A stretch of 64,000 bases of DNA from assembly GCA_037447655.1 (NCBI GenBank), contig JBBHKE010003366.1, forward strand, positions 102,750-166,749, read 5' to 3'. Below, in pieces: positions 23,916 through 36,069 of this stretch. The notes under the pieces were generated by a model. That model ran no database searches. It was given only the letters and a program-made list of their open reading frames with translations, and had not been told where the DNA came from. This stretch comes from Zygnema cylindricum (Eukaryota; Streptophyta; Zygnematophyceae; Zygnematales; Zygnemataceae). A program made the translations under genes and the position numbers. How positions within the stretch are numbered: the first letter of the stretch is position 1; each line of letters opens with the position of its first letter.

Positions 23916-26900
23916 ATGATGGCGGGCACTGGACCGATGGTGCCTACTCCACCTCCTCTCGCGGATCTAACAGGAGTGTGTTTTAAGGATCAAATATTCC
24001 TCAACTTTGTGGGAGGCAACCTCACCTTCAGCAATGTTTTCGACTATTTTGCGAACTCCCCTTTCTACGACCGAAACTGCACAAACGAACAACTCAGGAT
24101 GCAAGGGATACATCCATTGGATATGGCTCAGATTGTGTAAGCGCTGTCTTTTCAAACAATGCTTTCCAGAGGAGGCTAATGCGTCAACAGGCAAAAGGCC
24201 AAGGAGGAATTTTTACAGCAAAGAATTTTGCCTAAGGAGGAAGGTTTACAGCAAAGAGGTGCTTTTCATTCCTGTGCAGGTTTGTTTAGGTCAAAGTTTG
24301 ACAGTCTTTTCTGTTTTCGTCTTAGTAAAATGCCCATCGCTGTTAGAATGAATCACTCTTATTTGAGCGAGTGTTTTTTCGACCCCTGATTAGGACTAAT
24401 AACACTATTTAGTTTTGTGTCGCAAAATGAGTCACGTGGTAAAACATAATATTCTGTATTTCATTCCTGAAAAAGCGTCAACGCTGATAATTTACTAATT
24501 TTAATCGATGGGCGGTGTAGTTTTTTTGGCTCTTTGTCATTAGGTTATAGCAGACGCGAAGTTCCAAGGTACACTGTTCATCACTATCAGAGAAGTGTTT
24601 TTGCAGAATTACAATCGACAGTACTAATATAGGTTTAGGTGATGGTGGCAACTTGCTGTCTTGCTTTATTACTACTTTTGACTTCAAAAGAAATGGGTGG
24701 TGTCAAACCACAAAATATGATCAATGTGTTCTCGTCTCCACGATCAAATTCAGAAAAGCATATGGTAGCCATGGATTTGTCATCTTTTGCTTTCTCTGTT
24801 GCTGGTCGGCAAACTAAGCTAATTTCTTGATCTTTTGTGTGAGTTATTTTTCCCTGTTTCCAGCTCGAAGCAGAATCATTTCTTGTCTCGGTTGACACAA
24901 GCACACAACAGAACTTTCCTGTAGGACTTAGGTCTGACTTCTGTACAAACCGCAGTAAGGATAGTTTTGAAAAGTGTTTGCAGCTTTTGGGCGATTACAT
25001 TCAAAAGACCTTAGCCAGCTAAATATCTATGAGTTTTTCAAACACCTTTTTTTGACAGTGCATGTTATGCGATGATTTTTCTGCAATTAAGACTGCAAAT
25101 CAGCTATGCTACAGGTTAATCCACTTTTATTGGCTTGTTGATCATATAGGTTGGTAATGCAGCTTCTTAATGTTGTCAAAGAACAGCAATGGTTTTGTAT
25201 CAGTAATGTTGAGTTGCACTTCACTCCTGAAACTTTGTTAATGACAACAACTGTGGTGTGCAGAGCACTAGTTCTTCACCAAATGGTGCTGTTTTTTTTT
25301 TTGCAACTTGTTAGACTTGATTCGTTGTGTATAGCAACCATATTTGTCAAGCTCTTGTCATCCAAGCTATCATTTGACATGCTTGCATGTATATTTTGCT
25401 CTTTTGCTGGTGTTTTAATTGCTTCTTTATATTTTGAAAGTAAAGCAGAGGACCATGGAAATCTGCAAAGTTTTCTGATTTGTCTTTTGAGCTTCTTTTC
25501 CATCTTTCTTGCTTTTTAGTCATTTCAAGTCACCTGTTTTTCATGGATTGTTCTTTTGCATTACTTGGCAGTTTTGAACACAGTGTGTGCATGCCAAAGC
25601 TACAGGGTTTATGCATTTCCATCACGTACCATTTTTTCCATTTCAATATTTGTTGTTGTTGCGAAATATTCTTTATGTGTTTTGATTTATTTCGCCATCG
25701 ATGTGCCACTTGTCTTCCTTTGCTTCAAGATATCTGGCAATGGCTTCCTTTGTAAGGTGCACATTCAGCATACGTTTCTGGTTATAACCTCGTTGTTCAC
25801 ATTGCTCAAATTGATCAAAGTTATCCGTACCTGTCAGCTATACGTATAGCGCATCATAACTTGTTGCTCTGTCTCTTTGTTCTCCTTCGAACAGGTTTGA
25901 ATTGTAACTGAGACAGTGCTGCCTCTTCTTTCATTTGCAGGAAGGTTGCTGGCAGGAAAACTACGGTTGAGTATGTGCTACATCATGCTCAGGAACCTCA
26001 TCTTTTTGTACTGAAAAAACAGATTCGAGAAAGTCCTGAGAAGGCGACACCTGTTGCCCTTTACTATGTGCTTGACGGATCCATTTATCAGGCACCAACC
26101 CTTTTGGGAGTAATCGGGTCAAGGATGGTATGTCTGTTCAAGCTCACTGTTGCAATAGATTGTCGTAATAAATATGAAAAACTAGGTGTTTCTGAGAGAA
26201 GTTACTTTAATGCTCTTTGAACAGGGTTGGCTTTAAGCTGATGTGGTAAGCTACGCACGAGTTAAGAAAAGTTGTGCTAAAGGTCTGTGGCTTGGTTGGA
26301 GCATCTCAGGGGAAGTTTGTGGATATAATTCATTTTTTTTCCTACATCCTCGAAGTAATGTGTGGTTTTTTTTTCAGGCCAGAGCTCTGCACCATGTTGA
26401 GACAGCGTTTAAAGATTGCCAAAAGCGGCTTGAGAAACTGGATAAAGGTATGATACACGGTTATCTACTGGTATTTTGTTGTTTATACCTTCTTTATTTT
26501 TTTCGCATGTTCGTACTCCCACCCCTCTCGTCGTACTATGTTTTGTGAATGACCAAGCAACAACATAACAACACATATAAATCACTTGCATGCTGTTTTA
26601 TGTACTTTAAGTTCTTGTTTCTTCCAAAACAAAAACTGATGAATCAGTTCATCTGAATGCTCCAAAATTTTACGTCAACAGGGTCTTCTAACTGTGAAAA
26701 TGTTGTTCTAATTTTATCCTGTTTTTTGTTTTTGGCTGTTTAGATAAGACTGGAGGAGAGAGTCAAGGTTCTAGTGAGGCAATTGTTGAGGAGAAAAGAG
26801 TCGCTGCGGAGAAAGCTGTGGATTGGCTCGAGGTTCTTCGGGTGGATAGTATCTTGGCCTCGGTCTTTTCGAAGGTTAGCTTTTTACCTATTTCCTGACC

Positions 26901-27797
26901 TATTCTGACCTATTTCCTGACCTATTCCTGAATCATAGTGTTTTGGGCCATCAGTCTCTCTTGCTTTTCGTGACGTTATGATGTAGGAGTTTCTTTCATG
27001 TCATCGGCCCTTAAGTTTGACAAATCTGTTGGACGTATTTGAATACGGACATAAAATTGGTTTAGCCTTTAATGGTTTTTCAGACCTTTTGATGTGTTTT
27101 AAGTGTTGTACAATTTATTTTTCGTTCTGTTTATTTTTTTCATTTCTGTGGGTTTATGATGATGTCAACCAGCTCTATATTGTGATTTCAAAGTGTTTCT
27201 TGGTTCTATTCTGTCATTAGGTTTTCCATTCCTTTTTTTTTGCACCTTTTTTGACAAAAACAATATGCAGCTCTTAATCTTTTCTTTAATTGCCCATCAC
27301 TTTCAGTATTGCTATAGTTTATCGTTATTAATATTATTATTATTATCATTATTATTATTATTGTTAGTATTGTTATAATTTATTACTATTATTCTTACTG
27401 ATATTACAGTTTCCTATCATAATTTCTAATATTGTTTCAATTTTTTGCATCTTTTTTGACAAAAACAATATGCAGCTCTTAATCTGTTCTTAAATTGCCC
27501 TAATTCTCAGTATTGTTTTGATTTTTTGTTATTAGCAATATTATCATTAGTATTATCATTATTATTTTTATTAGTCTAATTATAGTTTTTCATATTTTCG
27601 GCTCCTTTTTTGGCAATAATAATATGCAGCTCCAACCTGTCCCTCCTCTTACAAATCCCGGAACTCCTCTTGATACAACTCAACCTCCTCCGAGCACTCC
27701 CATTGGTCCAACTGGAGTTGTCGGGGAGGCTACTATCAAACAAGAAAACGAAAGTACAGCTGTCAATCAAGGCTCGTCCAAACGACTCAAAGTCTAA
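23916..27797 (+). CDS. MED6: Mediator of RNA polymerase II transcription subunit 6
   Basis: MED6 is a head-module subunit of the Mediator complex, which links transcription factors to RNA polymerase II in the nucleus. Five exons are phase-consistent with GT-AG introns: 23916-24136, 25941-26127, 26378-26447, 26744-26874 and 27630-27797, coding for 258 residues, the usual plant length. Family motifs are LTGVCFKDQIFLN, VFDYFANSPFYDRNCTNEQL, RMQGIHPLDMAQIV, EYVLHHAQEPHLFVLKKQ, SPEKATPVALYYVLDGSIYQ and RALHHVETAFKDCQKRLEKLD. The C-terminal exon is Pro/Thr-rich and ends in a basic KRLKV. A second ATG follows the first directly. The first intron (1.8 kb) and the last (755 bp, ATT-rich) are the largest. 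Confidence 0.95.
27250..27629 (+). repeat. Triplicated 3' splice-site region in the last MED6 intron
   Basis: The segment cttttttgacaaaaacaata followed by tgcagctc occurs at about 27246-27272 and 27450-27477, and in diverged form at 27604-27631. Only the third cag (27627-27629) is joined to the coding exon. The stretch between is ATT/TTA-rich (27310-27400 and 27520-27580). Confidence 0.8.
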
Positions 27798-29441
27798 CAT
27801 TACTCTACAGTAAGTGAAGACGAAGTTCGTCTTTTTCGTGAGAGAACGAGAGAGTGTTACGCGTTACCATATTGCTGAGGTTTTTAGCCCCGAAAAGAAG
27901 AGAGATATCAGATATCGTACGGTTATTATTGCCCTAAGACATATGTGAAGCTTCTTTTTCTCGATTGGTTGGGGAAGACGGGAAGAAGGGAAGGAGGGTA
28001 AACAGCGGGTTTACGGTTAAAGGAGCGTTGCAGTGTTTTTAGACATTGCCTAGGTGTATTAGCGCTGTGCCAATATGTATTAGGATGCTACATATTAGGA
28101 TGATATTCAATGCATCATTCTGGTTGTTATGCACCAAATATAATAAGGCTTTTCGAACTATTTCATCAAGCTTTTATATTTCATATGGTCCTTGACCCAC
28201 TTGTTCTTCGCACAACAAAAAAGTTGCCGATACAAAAAAGTTATCATGTACTAATGAAGATGGTTTTTTCAGACCTGGTAAATATAGATACACTGTGGCT
28301 GTGCCGGTTGTAATTTGCAGACTTGCTGCTCAAAGTGTAGACTCAGGTACTTCCGAGGCAAAATGAAACGATTTATGCACAGCCAAAATTGATATGTACT
28401 TTTGTACTTTTATACACCGATTGGCGTATCACTATTCTTGGCGTTGAAGTTTATTCTAATTTAACTTTATTTTAAATCATGTACTCGTTGTGAATAATAA
28501 TAACTACGCATTTTTACTGGTTCAATGTTCAGTTTTGCATCATGTTTAAGTTTTCTGATGTATATGTTCTGTTTTGTCTTTGTTCACCGGCAATTCTTGC
28601 TGAGATTTGCTTAAGATCTTGCTTATCAAAGCCTTTTAGTCTTCCTTATTTTGGAAGAAATAGATAAAAGGCTTGCCGGAAGGCATTTGCTATATTCAAG
28701 TATCAGAAAACGGAGAGAAAAAAGAAATACTAATATCCGATTCCTTTACACCATATGCAACCGACGAATCGTCCGTTCCAAAGTATTTTCACATAAGAAA
28801 CTAGCCATACACTGGCTTTGCTTGCCGATCTTCTACTATGCATAACTATTGAACTCTTTGAACACTTCAAATTCAAAGAAGTCTTTGCTTGCGGGTCAAC
28901 CAGATGAGTGTACTATAGTATATGGCCTATCAACCAGATGAGTATATGGCCTTTGTCCTTAACCTACCTCCCACATTTTCTGCATGGTCCATCCAATGGT
29001 TCTATACATCTTTTGCCACACATTTGCTCTTTCCTTTATGTAAACTGATTAAATTAAAATAAATTGCCTTCTCTCCATATTTCCTTTAATTGCCTAGTGG
29101 ACAACCAAATCGACCCTGCCTAGCACTAATATCGGAACGTTTTATGTCTCCAGCAAAGTTTTATTCTAAACATCTATCAGTATAACGGAAAGTGGCAAAA
29201 ATGGAAATATTCCCGTTGTTTCACATAGAGGTGGTAAGACTAAATCCCACTTTATACCGCTGGACTTTATCAAAGGCACGGCATTTCACGACAAAAGTGC
29301 AAAAAGGAACAAAAACAAAAAGTACAACGAACAAATTTAACGACGGTCACCGTACCGACGAGCTCCGTTTTAGAAGCTAGTGAAAACAACCATTGAGAGC
29401 GACCCGAAATAATTGAGTGGCTGAAAAATTAATCTTGTTCG
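27798..29441. other. Intergenic between MED6 and the membrane-protein ORF
   Basis: No gene is recognised; short ORFs lack recognisable features. A 30-bp direct duplication containing caaccagatgagt lies at 28897-28950. MED6 3' untranslated sequence is probably within the first few hundred bases, but I cannot fix its end. Confidence 0.4.
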
Positions 29442-30200
29442 TCAAGAAGATGCATATCTGGACGATAATTCCCATCTACGGTAAAACTTCAACCGGGTCC
29501 GTCTGTCCATGTCATATTTGTAACACAAGACTATGACAAGAAAACTGACACAGATCGGTATTGCAAACGAGCTCAGCTCGTGGTTCCCTTTCAACATAAA
29601 GGTCAAGAAAAAAATGGTTAAACCTATCAGACCGCGGTACAAATAACTATAGAAAGGAGAATGGTATCTGAACGTTGCAAAACCTACAAATGCTACCGTT
29701 AACCTCACAATAGCTGTAAAGTTTGGCTCAAGCCTATTATATGTATCCAAAGCCAATCCTATCCACACTAAAGTCGTGTCAATAAATATATAAGGTTCTC
29801 TATATTTCGCATACCAGTCTCTAAAGGTGAATACAGTGATCGCATGTCCAGCTCCGACAAAGATGAGGGAAGTTGGGATCCATAAAAATTCGCAAAACTT
29901 CTTCTCGGGATCCGATAAAAAAAGATTTTTCTCCTTAAGACATGCTATGTAGTACCTAGAAGAAAGCAGTATCATCAAGGTCATTCTGAATATACCCATC
30001 CAAAAATCGTACCGTAACCCTTCCCTGTTTAAATTATGAACGTATGCTTTTTCCACCGTCGGACTACTGAAGAAGAGCAACAATCCGCGATACCGAGATA
30101 TGATTGGCAACTGTGAAACGTCCAATAAACTTTCCCTTCCCCCTTGTCTTTCCAATTGTCCGATAACTACATTCCTTCCTGAATTGGTATTTCCAGCCAT
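29442..30200 (-). CDS. Hypothetical six-helix membrane protein
   Basis: An open frame of 252 residues starts at ATG 30200 (MAGNTNSGRNVV). After a ~75-residue soluble N-terminus it has about six hydrophobic segments (residues ~77-100, 118-142, 150-168, 175-195, 199-220 and 224-243), then a basic tail YDMDRRTRLKFYRRWEL before the stop. Upstream, gatgtttgcag just before codon 1 could be a splice acceptor, so 5' exons are possible; the frame might also splice out before its stop. I do not recognise the family. Six helices followed by a Tyr-x4-Arg-x3-(F/Y)-rich tail resembles the membrane half of some class III nucleotidyl cyclases, but no catalytic domain is visible downstream. It may be one exon of a larger gene or a truncated copy. 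Confidence 0.55.
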   Translation of the reverse strand: MAGNTNSGRNVVIGQLERQGGRESLLDVSQLPIISRYRGLLLFFSSPTVEKAYVHNLNREGLRYDFWMGIFRMTLMILLSSRYYIACLKEKNLFLSDPEKKFCEFLWIPTSLIFVGAGHAITVFTFRDWYAKYREPYIFIDTTLVWIGLALDTYNRLEPNFTAIVRLTVAFVGFATFRYHSPFYSYLYRGLIGLTIFFLTFMLKGNHELSSFAIPICVSFLVIVLCYKYDMDRRTRLKFYRRWELSSRYASS

Positions 30201-32119
30201 TTCCACACAGCTAGGCTTCCTGCAAACATCAGCAAAAGTCAAAAGTCAGTCAGACAAATTCACTCGTGATTGTGTATTCCGAAAGGAGATTAAAAACAAA
30301 TCACAGTCAGCGCGGAAACAAACCCGATTTGCTACCAACGCTTACAGACAAAGAAGGAAAAAATCACTGATAGCTCGGTCGCCTTTTTCTTACATATCAT
30401 TTAAACAGATTGTTTCCAGAACCTGACGCCGAATCCAGAGACGCAGGTTGAGGAAATTTGAAGGAACTGTTTCCAAAACGAGCTACCATATTAAGACAAT
30501 TCGAGTTTATTACAATAGCTGATTTTGCTATTGATGTATATGGAAAAGAAATTTGAAAAAAGGCCAAATCCGGGAATTTCCATAAGCTGGCATCTAGCCG
30601 ACATAGTCGAATGAATAATCGGGCAAAAAAAACTTGCAACAAATTACAATGTTTTTCGAAACCGAAATGGAGTGGATCAGAATGTCTATTTTTGAGTGTA
30701 TCGGGCAAAACACTGACAAACAAAACAAACGAAACTGAAGTCTTAGAAAGGACGGCGTGCTTTTGTCCACTCTGTTTATTCCCTGTCCGCTAGTAGTGTA
30801 GACTTGGCCGTTTTTCAATACTAAAAAGATTTGTAAGCAATGTGACTACAAGAAACCTCCCTATCTTTCAGGTAAGAAAAGATGTGTAGCAAATCCAGTT
30901 TTAAGTCGCGCATCACTAAAGAATGTTTAAGAAAAAGAATGTTTAACAAATAGGTAATAGGAACTTTCTCATCTCTCCAACAGTCATTAGCACTTCCTGA
31001 CAAAGTAAATTGACAGGCAGAGGCAGCTGGAGTCAAAAATACAACAAAAAAATACTCCTGTAAAGAGTTCCTTAAAAACAAAACATATTTTTTCTACTGT
31101 CTTAAACTGTAGTAAAATTTACACAGCTGCTAGCAAACGCAACTGTTCCAACAACAGACATAATTGTTCTCTCCCTCACCCTCTCCCTCTCCCTCCCCCT
31201 CTCTCTCTCTCTCCCCCTCTCTCCCAGTCTCCCTCCTCCCTCTCTCCTCCCTCTCCCTCTCCCTCTGCCTCTGCCTCTGCGCCAGATTCAAAATAGCGTC
31301 AGCTTTAAATTTAAAATGTTGTATCCATGACATTCTTTTATTAGAGTTCATCTTCAAACGTTTTGCTGATGCAGCTAAATGAAGCCAATAAAGCAAATAA
31401 TTGGCTTCAGTTACAGCTAAATGGAACAAAGAATTCAAAACAAGGTGTTCTAAAACTGAAAACGGAAATGCATACGTCTTCACATGCCTTCATCAGTTCT
31501 CTGCTAAAAATTTGGAATCTAGTGAAAGACACATTAGAACCGCCTTCCGTACAAATGTCTCGGAAATCTAACAGAAGCTTGGTAAGAATAAAGTTGAGCT
31601 TGATCTACCTCTCCAATTAAGGTTTCCTTGCTCCTCGGAATATCAATTCCAGCCAAAGTTCACAACAGCCTCTCCAAATGTCAAAGAAACACTGTGTAAG
31701 CAAAAACACATTTGAAAGCAAATACTATTGCACATAAACCTAAATATAGCTACAGCTAAAAATTGATGATTTTCTGCAAGAATTACGCAAAAATTACTAT
31801 ATTTAGCTGCACGAACTCTAAAAGCTTCCTATAGCCATCACCTCCAAGAAACTTTGAAACTCCAGAGAAAGGTTCCAAGGAAAGGTTTGAAACAATAAGT
31901 TCCAAAGCTTTCAATTCCAGGAACTTGCAAAACTACAGCAGCAGTAAAGAATCAGTACCATACCAGTAACCAGTAATGGCGCTAAAACTGGGGAAGGTCG
32001 CTTCCAATTGGTTTTGGTTTACATTTGTAAATGGATTCTGTCAACTTTTTTTCCTTTTACTTTTTACACAAGTACACTTTTTACAATGCGCATCGAACTG
32101 TAAATAAAAGGCGGTCAGA
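30201..32119. other. Intergenic with a CT-rich microsatellite
   Basis: No gene is recognised. A (CTCCCT)n/(CTCT)n/(TGCCTC)n stretch covers 31169-31281, and the ORFs across it are low-complexity artefacts. The remainder is ordinary AT-rich sequence without recognisable termini or domains. Confidence 0.5.
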
Positions 32120-32247
32120 AATCTCCGGGGCTGCCCGGGCAGATACGTTTTGTCGATTCGGCCGCTCTTAAAAGAGAAATATCCCCCACACTTGCGGCGT
32201 GTGAATACGGTCTGAGAATCGAGGGCCGAGATTTAACCCCGGAGATT
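32120..32247. mobile_element. 128-bp mini inverted-repeat element
   Basis: The perfect 11-bp inverted repeat AATCTCCGGGG / CCCCGGAGATT closes a GC-rich 128-bp segment in AT-rich surroundings. No convincing target duplication is visible, so it may instead be a structured non-mobile sequence. No second copy was noticed in this window. Confidence 0.4.
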
Positions 32248-32470
32248 CTTTGGATTTAACATGATTCACAAAGGTACAGCAAAGAAACTTCCAAGTTTCT
32301 TCGTCTTGCGTCATTTTTGATCAATATGACATACTTTGTCTTTAAAATGACGTCGAATGCAGCAGCAGTGGAAAAAACAAAAGATCGGATTGCAGTTAAC
32401 CCTTGTGGGTTTGGCCCTGGTTTCACTTCAACCAGAAGTATATCGCACCGGCCATCACTGCAGTACAGTA

Positions 32471-33022
32471 CACCGCCAATCGCAATTAGCGTAATGTATA
32501 CTAATTCCGTCCCGCTTTTTTTTTTTTCAAATTCTCAAATAGCATAACTTATTCTGTTTTTTTCTTTACGCCATTTGGGGTTTTTTTCCAAGTACCGTAC
32601 AAAACGAAAGTACGTTGTCTTTCAAATAGTGTGGTGTACAGTTGGTGTCAGACCGTACAAAATCGTACATTTTTAAGTGAAAAAGTATAATTAATGAGTT
32701 TTAGTAACCGTGGACGCATGAGAATATGCGCTCTAAAAGGGGGATGAAATCGGGCTGTCAAATATCACGTTCGCACATATTCGTCCAACAACCACGTTTC
32801 GACTGTCTGAACGTACGATTTGTGTACGATTTGTCAGAATTTGTACAAGTACCTATATTAGTGTAAGCATGTTTGCGACCGACATATTTTTTTTTCAAAG
32901 ACCCAATTAAACAATTAGAATGTATGTTTTTTTTAAAAAATTTCAAATTCCTAATTAGCGTAAATCACTGTAGTTATTCCTATACGCTAAAGAAACCTGT
33001 ACGCTAATAGCGATTGGCGGTA
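32471..33022. mobile_element. Family A MITE, 552 bp
   Basis: TA at 32469-32470 and 33023-33024 flanks termini CACCGCCAATCGCAATTAG and, reverse-complemented, TACCGCCAATCGCTATTAG. The interior shares with the 3150-3640 and 48500-49003 copies the words aaatagtgtg(g/t)(a/t)gta and ttaagt(g/a)aaaa. It is non-coding. Confidence 0.85.
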
Positions 33023-33024
33023 TA

Positions 33025-33884
33025 CTTACCTGTAGCTTGTTAAGCCATATCGTCATGTTGAGAAAAAAGTACACAAAAATCAGGACTTTGTTTCCAAAGC
33101 TAGTTAAGTATCTAACCGTCAGATTACGGACCAGCCGAAACATCTATCTGACTTCCGGGAAACATGCTGACATTTATTCAAACTCGAAACCTCCACCCCA
33201 AGAAATAACTAACGCAGGACGTAGCGTGACATAACGTCAAGTGCGACAAACTGTAAAACTGTCCCTATGAACCGCGCCCCCCCAAAAATCTCCCCCACCC
33301 CACCTACAAATTGAAACTAGAGTGGAATCCGTTTAAACTTGACCCGATTGTGAAACCAACATAACTGTCACAAAACTACGCCAAGCATCTAGCCTCATAG
33401 AACTCTGATGTGCGATTGGTCAACATACGACTTGTGCAACGCCATGCCATGCAAACTGATGTTCGATCCACTCCATTTTGTCCTTTACTGTAGTCCTTGA
33501 AAATTTGCGCATGTGAACATACAAACGCTAAGCTCCGAAAAAGCCGCGCCAAACGCGACGTACAACTGATATCCGTCAGCTTAACTGCATGGAGCGCCCG
33601 TTTTGGGTCAATGGAAAGAACGGTTACGACTTCCGGTAAATGCATAGTTGTTCAAATCGCCCGATTTTTTCCTTTTTTGCGATTGAAACGTATAATTCGT
33701 GACTTTTGAAAAAATCGTAAAAAAACGAGTACTGTAAACTGAAACTGAAATTTTACGGGAACCTGTAAACTAATCACTGTAACTGCACATTTATTTACGG
33801 ATATGTACGGAATAAAACGGGAAATTTGCGTCGCACTTATTGGTACTTATTGGCACTCATACGTGTTCTGATATGAGTGGCTCC
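33025..33884. other. Intergenic, no gene recognised
   Basis: ORFs on both strands around 33376-33709 overlap each other and show no known domain. I see no paired termini here. Confidence 0.4.
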
Positions 33885-34274
33885 ACGTAAGCTGACTATC
33901 AAATCTAAAAATTCATCAAATATCTGGAAACCGACCTTTTTCGTCTGGAAAATCGTACTTGCGTATTACGTACGTGTACTTCACAAGTGTACTTCATCAA
34001 TGTACCTCATAGATCTCCTTCAATCTGCCGACTTTCAGGAAAAAACCGTATTTCTTTCCGGCAAAGATTTTACAGTCACTTTGTCAGAGTCCGTGACTTT
34101 GATAACCTGTGAGATTTTTTTTTTTTTTTTTTAAAGCTTCGATATATTGACGATATATCGCGATATATCTCTATGATTTGAAATTCGATATATTGAAGCG
34201 ATATATCGATTATCGGGTACCTGAAATTCGATATATATCGAATATCGGAAAACGGTCTTCGATACCCAACACTA
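33885..34274 (-). mobile_element. Truncated hAT-like copy
   Basis: In reverse orientation this matches the left half of the 13658-14481 element. It ends at 34274 in a terminus whose reverse complement is TAGTGTTGGGTATCG, with tcgatata-rich subterminal sequence (34140-34250). Similarity includes ccgtatttctttccggcaaa (34048) and acttcacaagtgtacttcat (33979). The other terminus is missing. The 8 bp after its end (ctaaaaac) have no visible partner. Confidence 0.65.
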
Positions 34275-34310
34275 CTAAAAACCCTAAAAAATTAACTCTG
34301 AGGGTGGCGT

Positions 34311-35038
34311 TCCATCAGGATTTCATGTAATTGTACGGCGAACATTACAGGATGCTACATTTTGAACGATGTTCTTTCGCGTAGAGTCTGTAATCCACGT
34401 GCTCGAGAATGAGTGGTACCACGTAAGATAAGATCGTATTTTGAAAATCGTCAAATATTTTTTACACCGACCAACTTCAACTCGAAATCATCATTTGCAT
34501 ACCATGTACGTGCGGACCAGAGCATCGTACCACACAAATTTTATACTCTTTGCAAACGCTTGTCAGATACCAGCTCATTTTTTAGGGTTTCTGCTTTTTC
34601 GCGTGACGAATGAGCGCTTCCACAAATAGTGTGACGAATGGCTGGTAACAAAAATAGCGCGACGAAAGTTCGTTACAAAATTACTTTTGTGATTTCGGTT
34701 GGATTTTTGAATGTATATATCATGTGCGAAATTTTTCGATTTCCGTTGGTTGCCGTCTTGACACGTATATTCATTGTCCAGCGTGTCGTCGCTCAAATTA
34801 TTCTGTAAATGGTGATGTACCTCCTCGAGGTACATCACCATTTACAGAAACTTTTGAAGCGAATGCTTCGCGAAAAAGCATCCAACGGTCATTGTTTCCT
34901 CCTAGACCTTTGGAGAATATTGGCAAGATTCTCTGTAATGTTGTTCGCGTAAAAAATCAAAATAGCAGGTATGGTGTGTTACAGAGAGGCCTTGATTTCT
35001 GTAAAGAACCTCACTTTTCGTCTGATGGAACGCCATCT
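34311..35038. mobile_element. Inverted-repeat element with internal hairpin, copy 1
   Basis: The left terminus AGGGTGGCGTTCCATCAGG and the reverse complement of the right terminus AGATGGCGTTCCATCAGAC form an imperfect ~19-bp inverted repeat. A diverged copy ends at 48417 (reverse complement AGGGTGACGTTCCATCAGG). Internally both contain gcg(c/t)gacga, an internal hairpin and ccaagac/ctagacctt-g(g)agaatattggcaagatt. No clear target duplication and no coding sequence are visible. Confidence 0.7.
34801..34849. repeat. Perfect hairpin, 23-bp arms
   Basis: The left arm TTCTGTAAATGGTGATGTAC+CTC pairs perfectly with the right arm ending GTACATCACCATTTACAGAA across a 3-nt loop. A hairpin at 48177-48227 occupies the same place in the second copy with different arm sequence. 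Confidence 0.95.
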
Positions 35039-35087
35039 TTAGGGTTACTTTTCGTTGAATACTAAATTTTTTGAAATTATTAGATTT

Positions 35088-35355
35088 ATAGGGTATTTTT
35101 TAGGTTTAAAAAGATCAGTAAAATAGGGAATAGGAAAAGAGAGGACACTCTGCCTCCACCTCCTCTCTCTAGCCACCATACTTGTAGTCACTAAAGGATA
35201 GAGAGAGTGGTTGAGCCATGGCTGTCCTAGTTCAAGCAAGCTGGACTAAAGAGTGACTTATGTCACTCCAAACAAAAGGTTGAGTTTGGCAGGACTCGAA
35301 CCTTCGACCGGCAGAGCGACGCGTAGCCATCAGCTCTAACCGGTTCATCGTAAGA
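35088..35355 (-). repeat. SINE-like module with tRNA-like promoter boxes, next to LTR A
   Basis: On the minus strand, 35288-35346 reads like a tRNA-derived region: ccggttagagc (A-box-like, 35333-35343), then 30 nt, then GGTTCGAGTCC (35292-35302), a perfect B-box type word. The rest of the module (CT-rich, then gagccatggct) resembles 37540-37812 and 58426-58690. It is not an intact tRNA gene, since no acceptor stem closes. Confidence 0.6.
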
Positions 35356-35356
35356 G

Positions 35357-36065
35357 TTCGTTAACATACATGGGGTGTGATATTTATTTAAACTTTGTTT
35401 TAATCCTGAAACCAATTAACGGAATGGCAAATAAAAGAACAAAGGACTAGGTTACATATAGTGCGAACATTCTTCTCGCACGAAACAAATGAATCAAACA
35501 TTTATTCCAACAGTTAATATTAAATGTCGGTTTATCATCCGACAACACATATCATTGCCGAAATCTCCGAATGGTCACCTTGGCGGTTTTTTGACGTGGC
35601 ATGACTTGGCGACACGTGGAGAGATAACATTCGGTCGCGGGAATTTCGGAGAATAGAAAGACTAGTTAAAAGCAGACACGCGTCCAGTCAATGGTCTTCC
35701 CGTACACATGCCGTACAAAAAGTACATCGGCCCTAGTACCTTTTTGTACTCTACAGTCGTTTGATTGGTTCATACGACAGTAGATAGGGGTTATGAGAGG
35801 GGTTTAAGACTTAGAGAATTTGGTAGAAAGGGAACTCTCTCCCATAGAGAGCATTCTATAAACTGGCATCTTTGCCACCCTATAACTTTTCGCCTGGTTG
35901 GGCGTTTTCATTGATTCATTTTCCTACGGACTCAAGGGAGTCTAGGCCGCACAGGGGTGAAGTCACATTATCTACTTGTCTGCTTAGGCCATTAGAAGTG
36001 GGTTAGTTAACAACTATCTAGAGGCTTCATGAATTCTGTAGTCTTATGGAGGACACGTAATTGCA
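35357..36065 (+). mobile_element. LTR-like sequence A, 5' of a copia relic
   Basis: It aligns with the sequences at 36780-37536 (reverse) and 58695-59449. Shared blocks include gtacaaaaagtac, gtaca...gattggtt(c), agtagataggg, actctctcccatagagagc, ctataac/ccataact and the final tctagaggcttc, cttatggagg and ttgca. It ends in CA at 36065 directly before ggttatgggccca, a plausible primer-binding region, and a gag frame starts 5 bp further on. The left boundary is approximate. Confidence 0.65.
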
Positions 36066-36069
36066 GGTT

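Noticed and set aside
24639-25849. Plus-strand ORFs inside MED6 intron 1 as separate genes
   Set aside because: T-rich intron sequence yields hydrophobic frames without motifs; flanking exons splice cleanly across it.
35288-35346. A tRNA gene on the minus strand
   Set aside because: The B-box and D-arm-like words are present, but no acceptor stem or anticodon arm closes; better explained as a SINE-like remnant.
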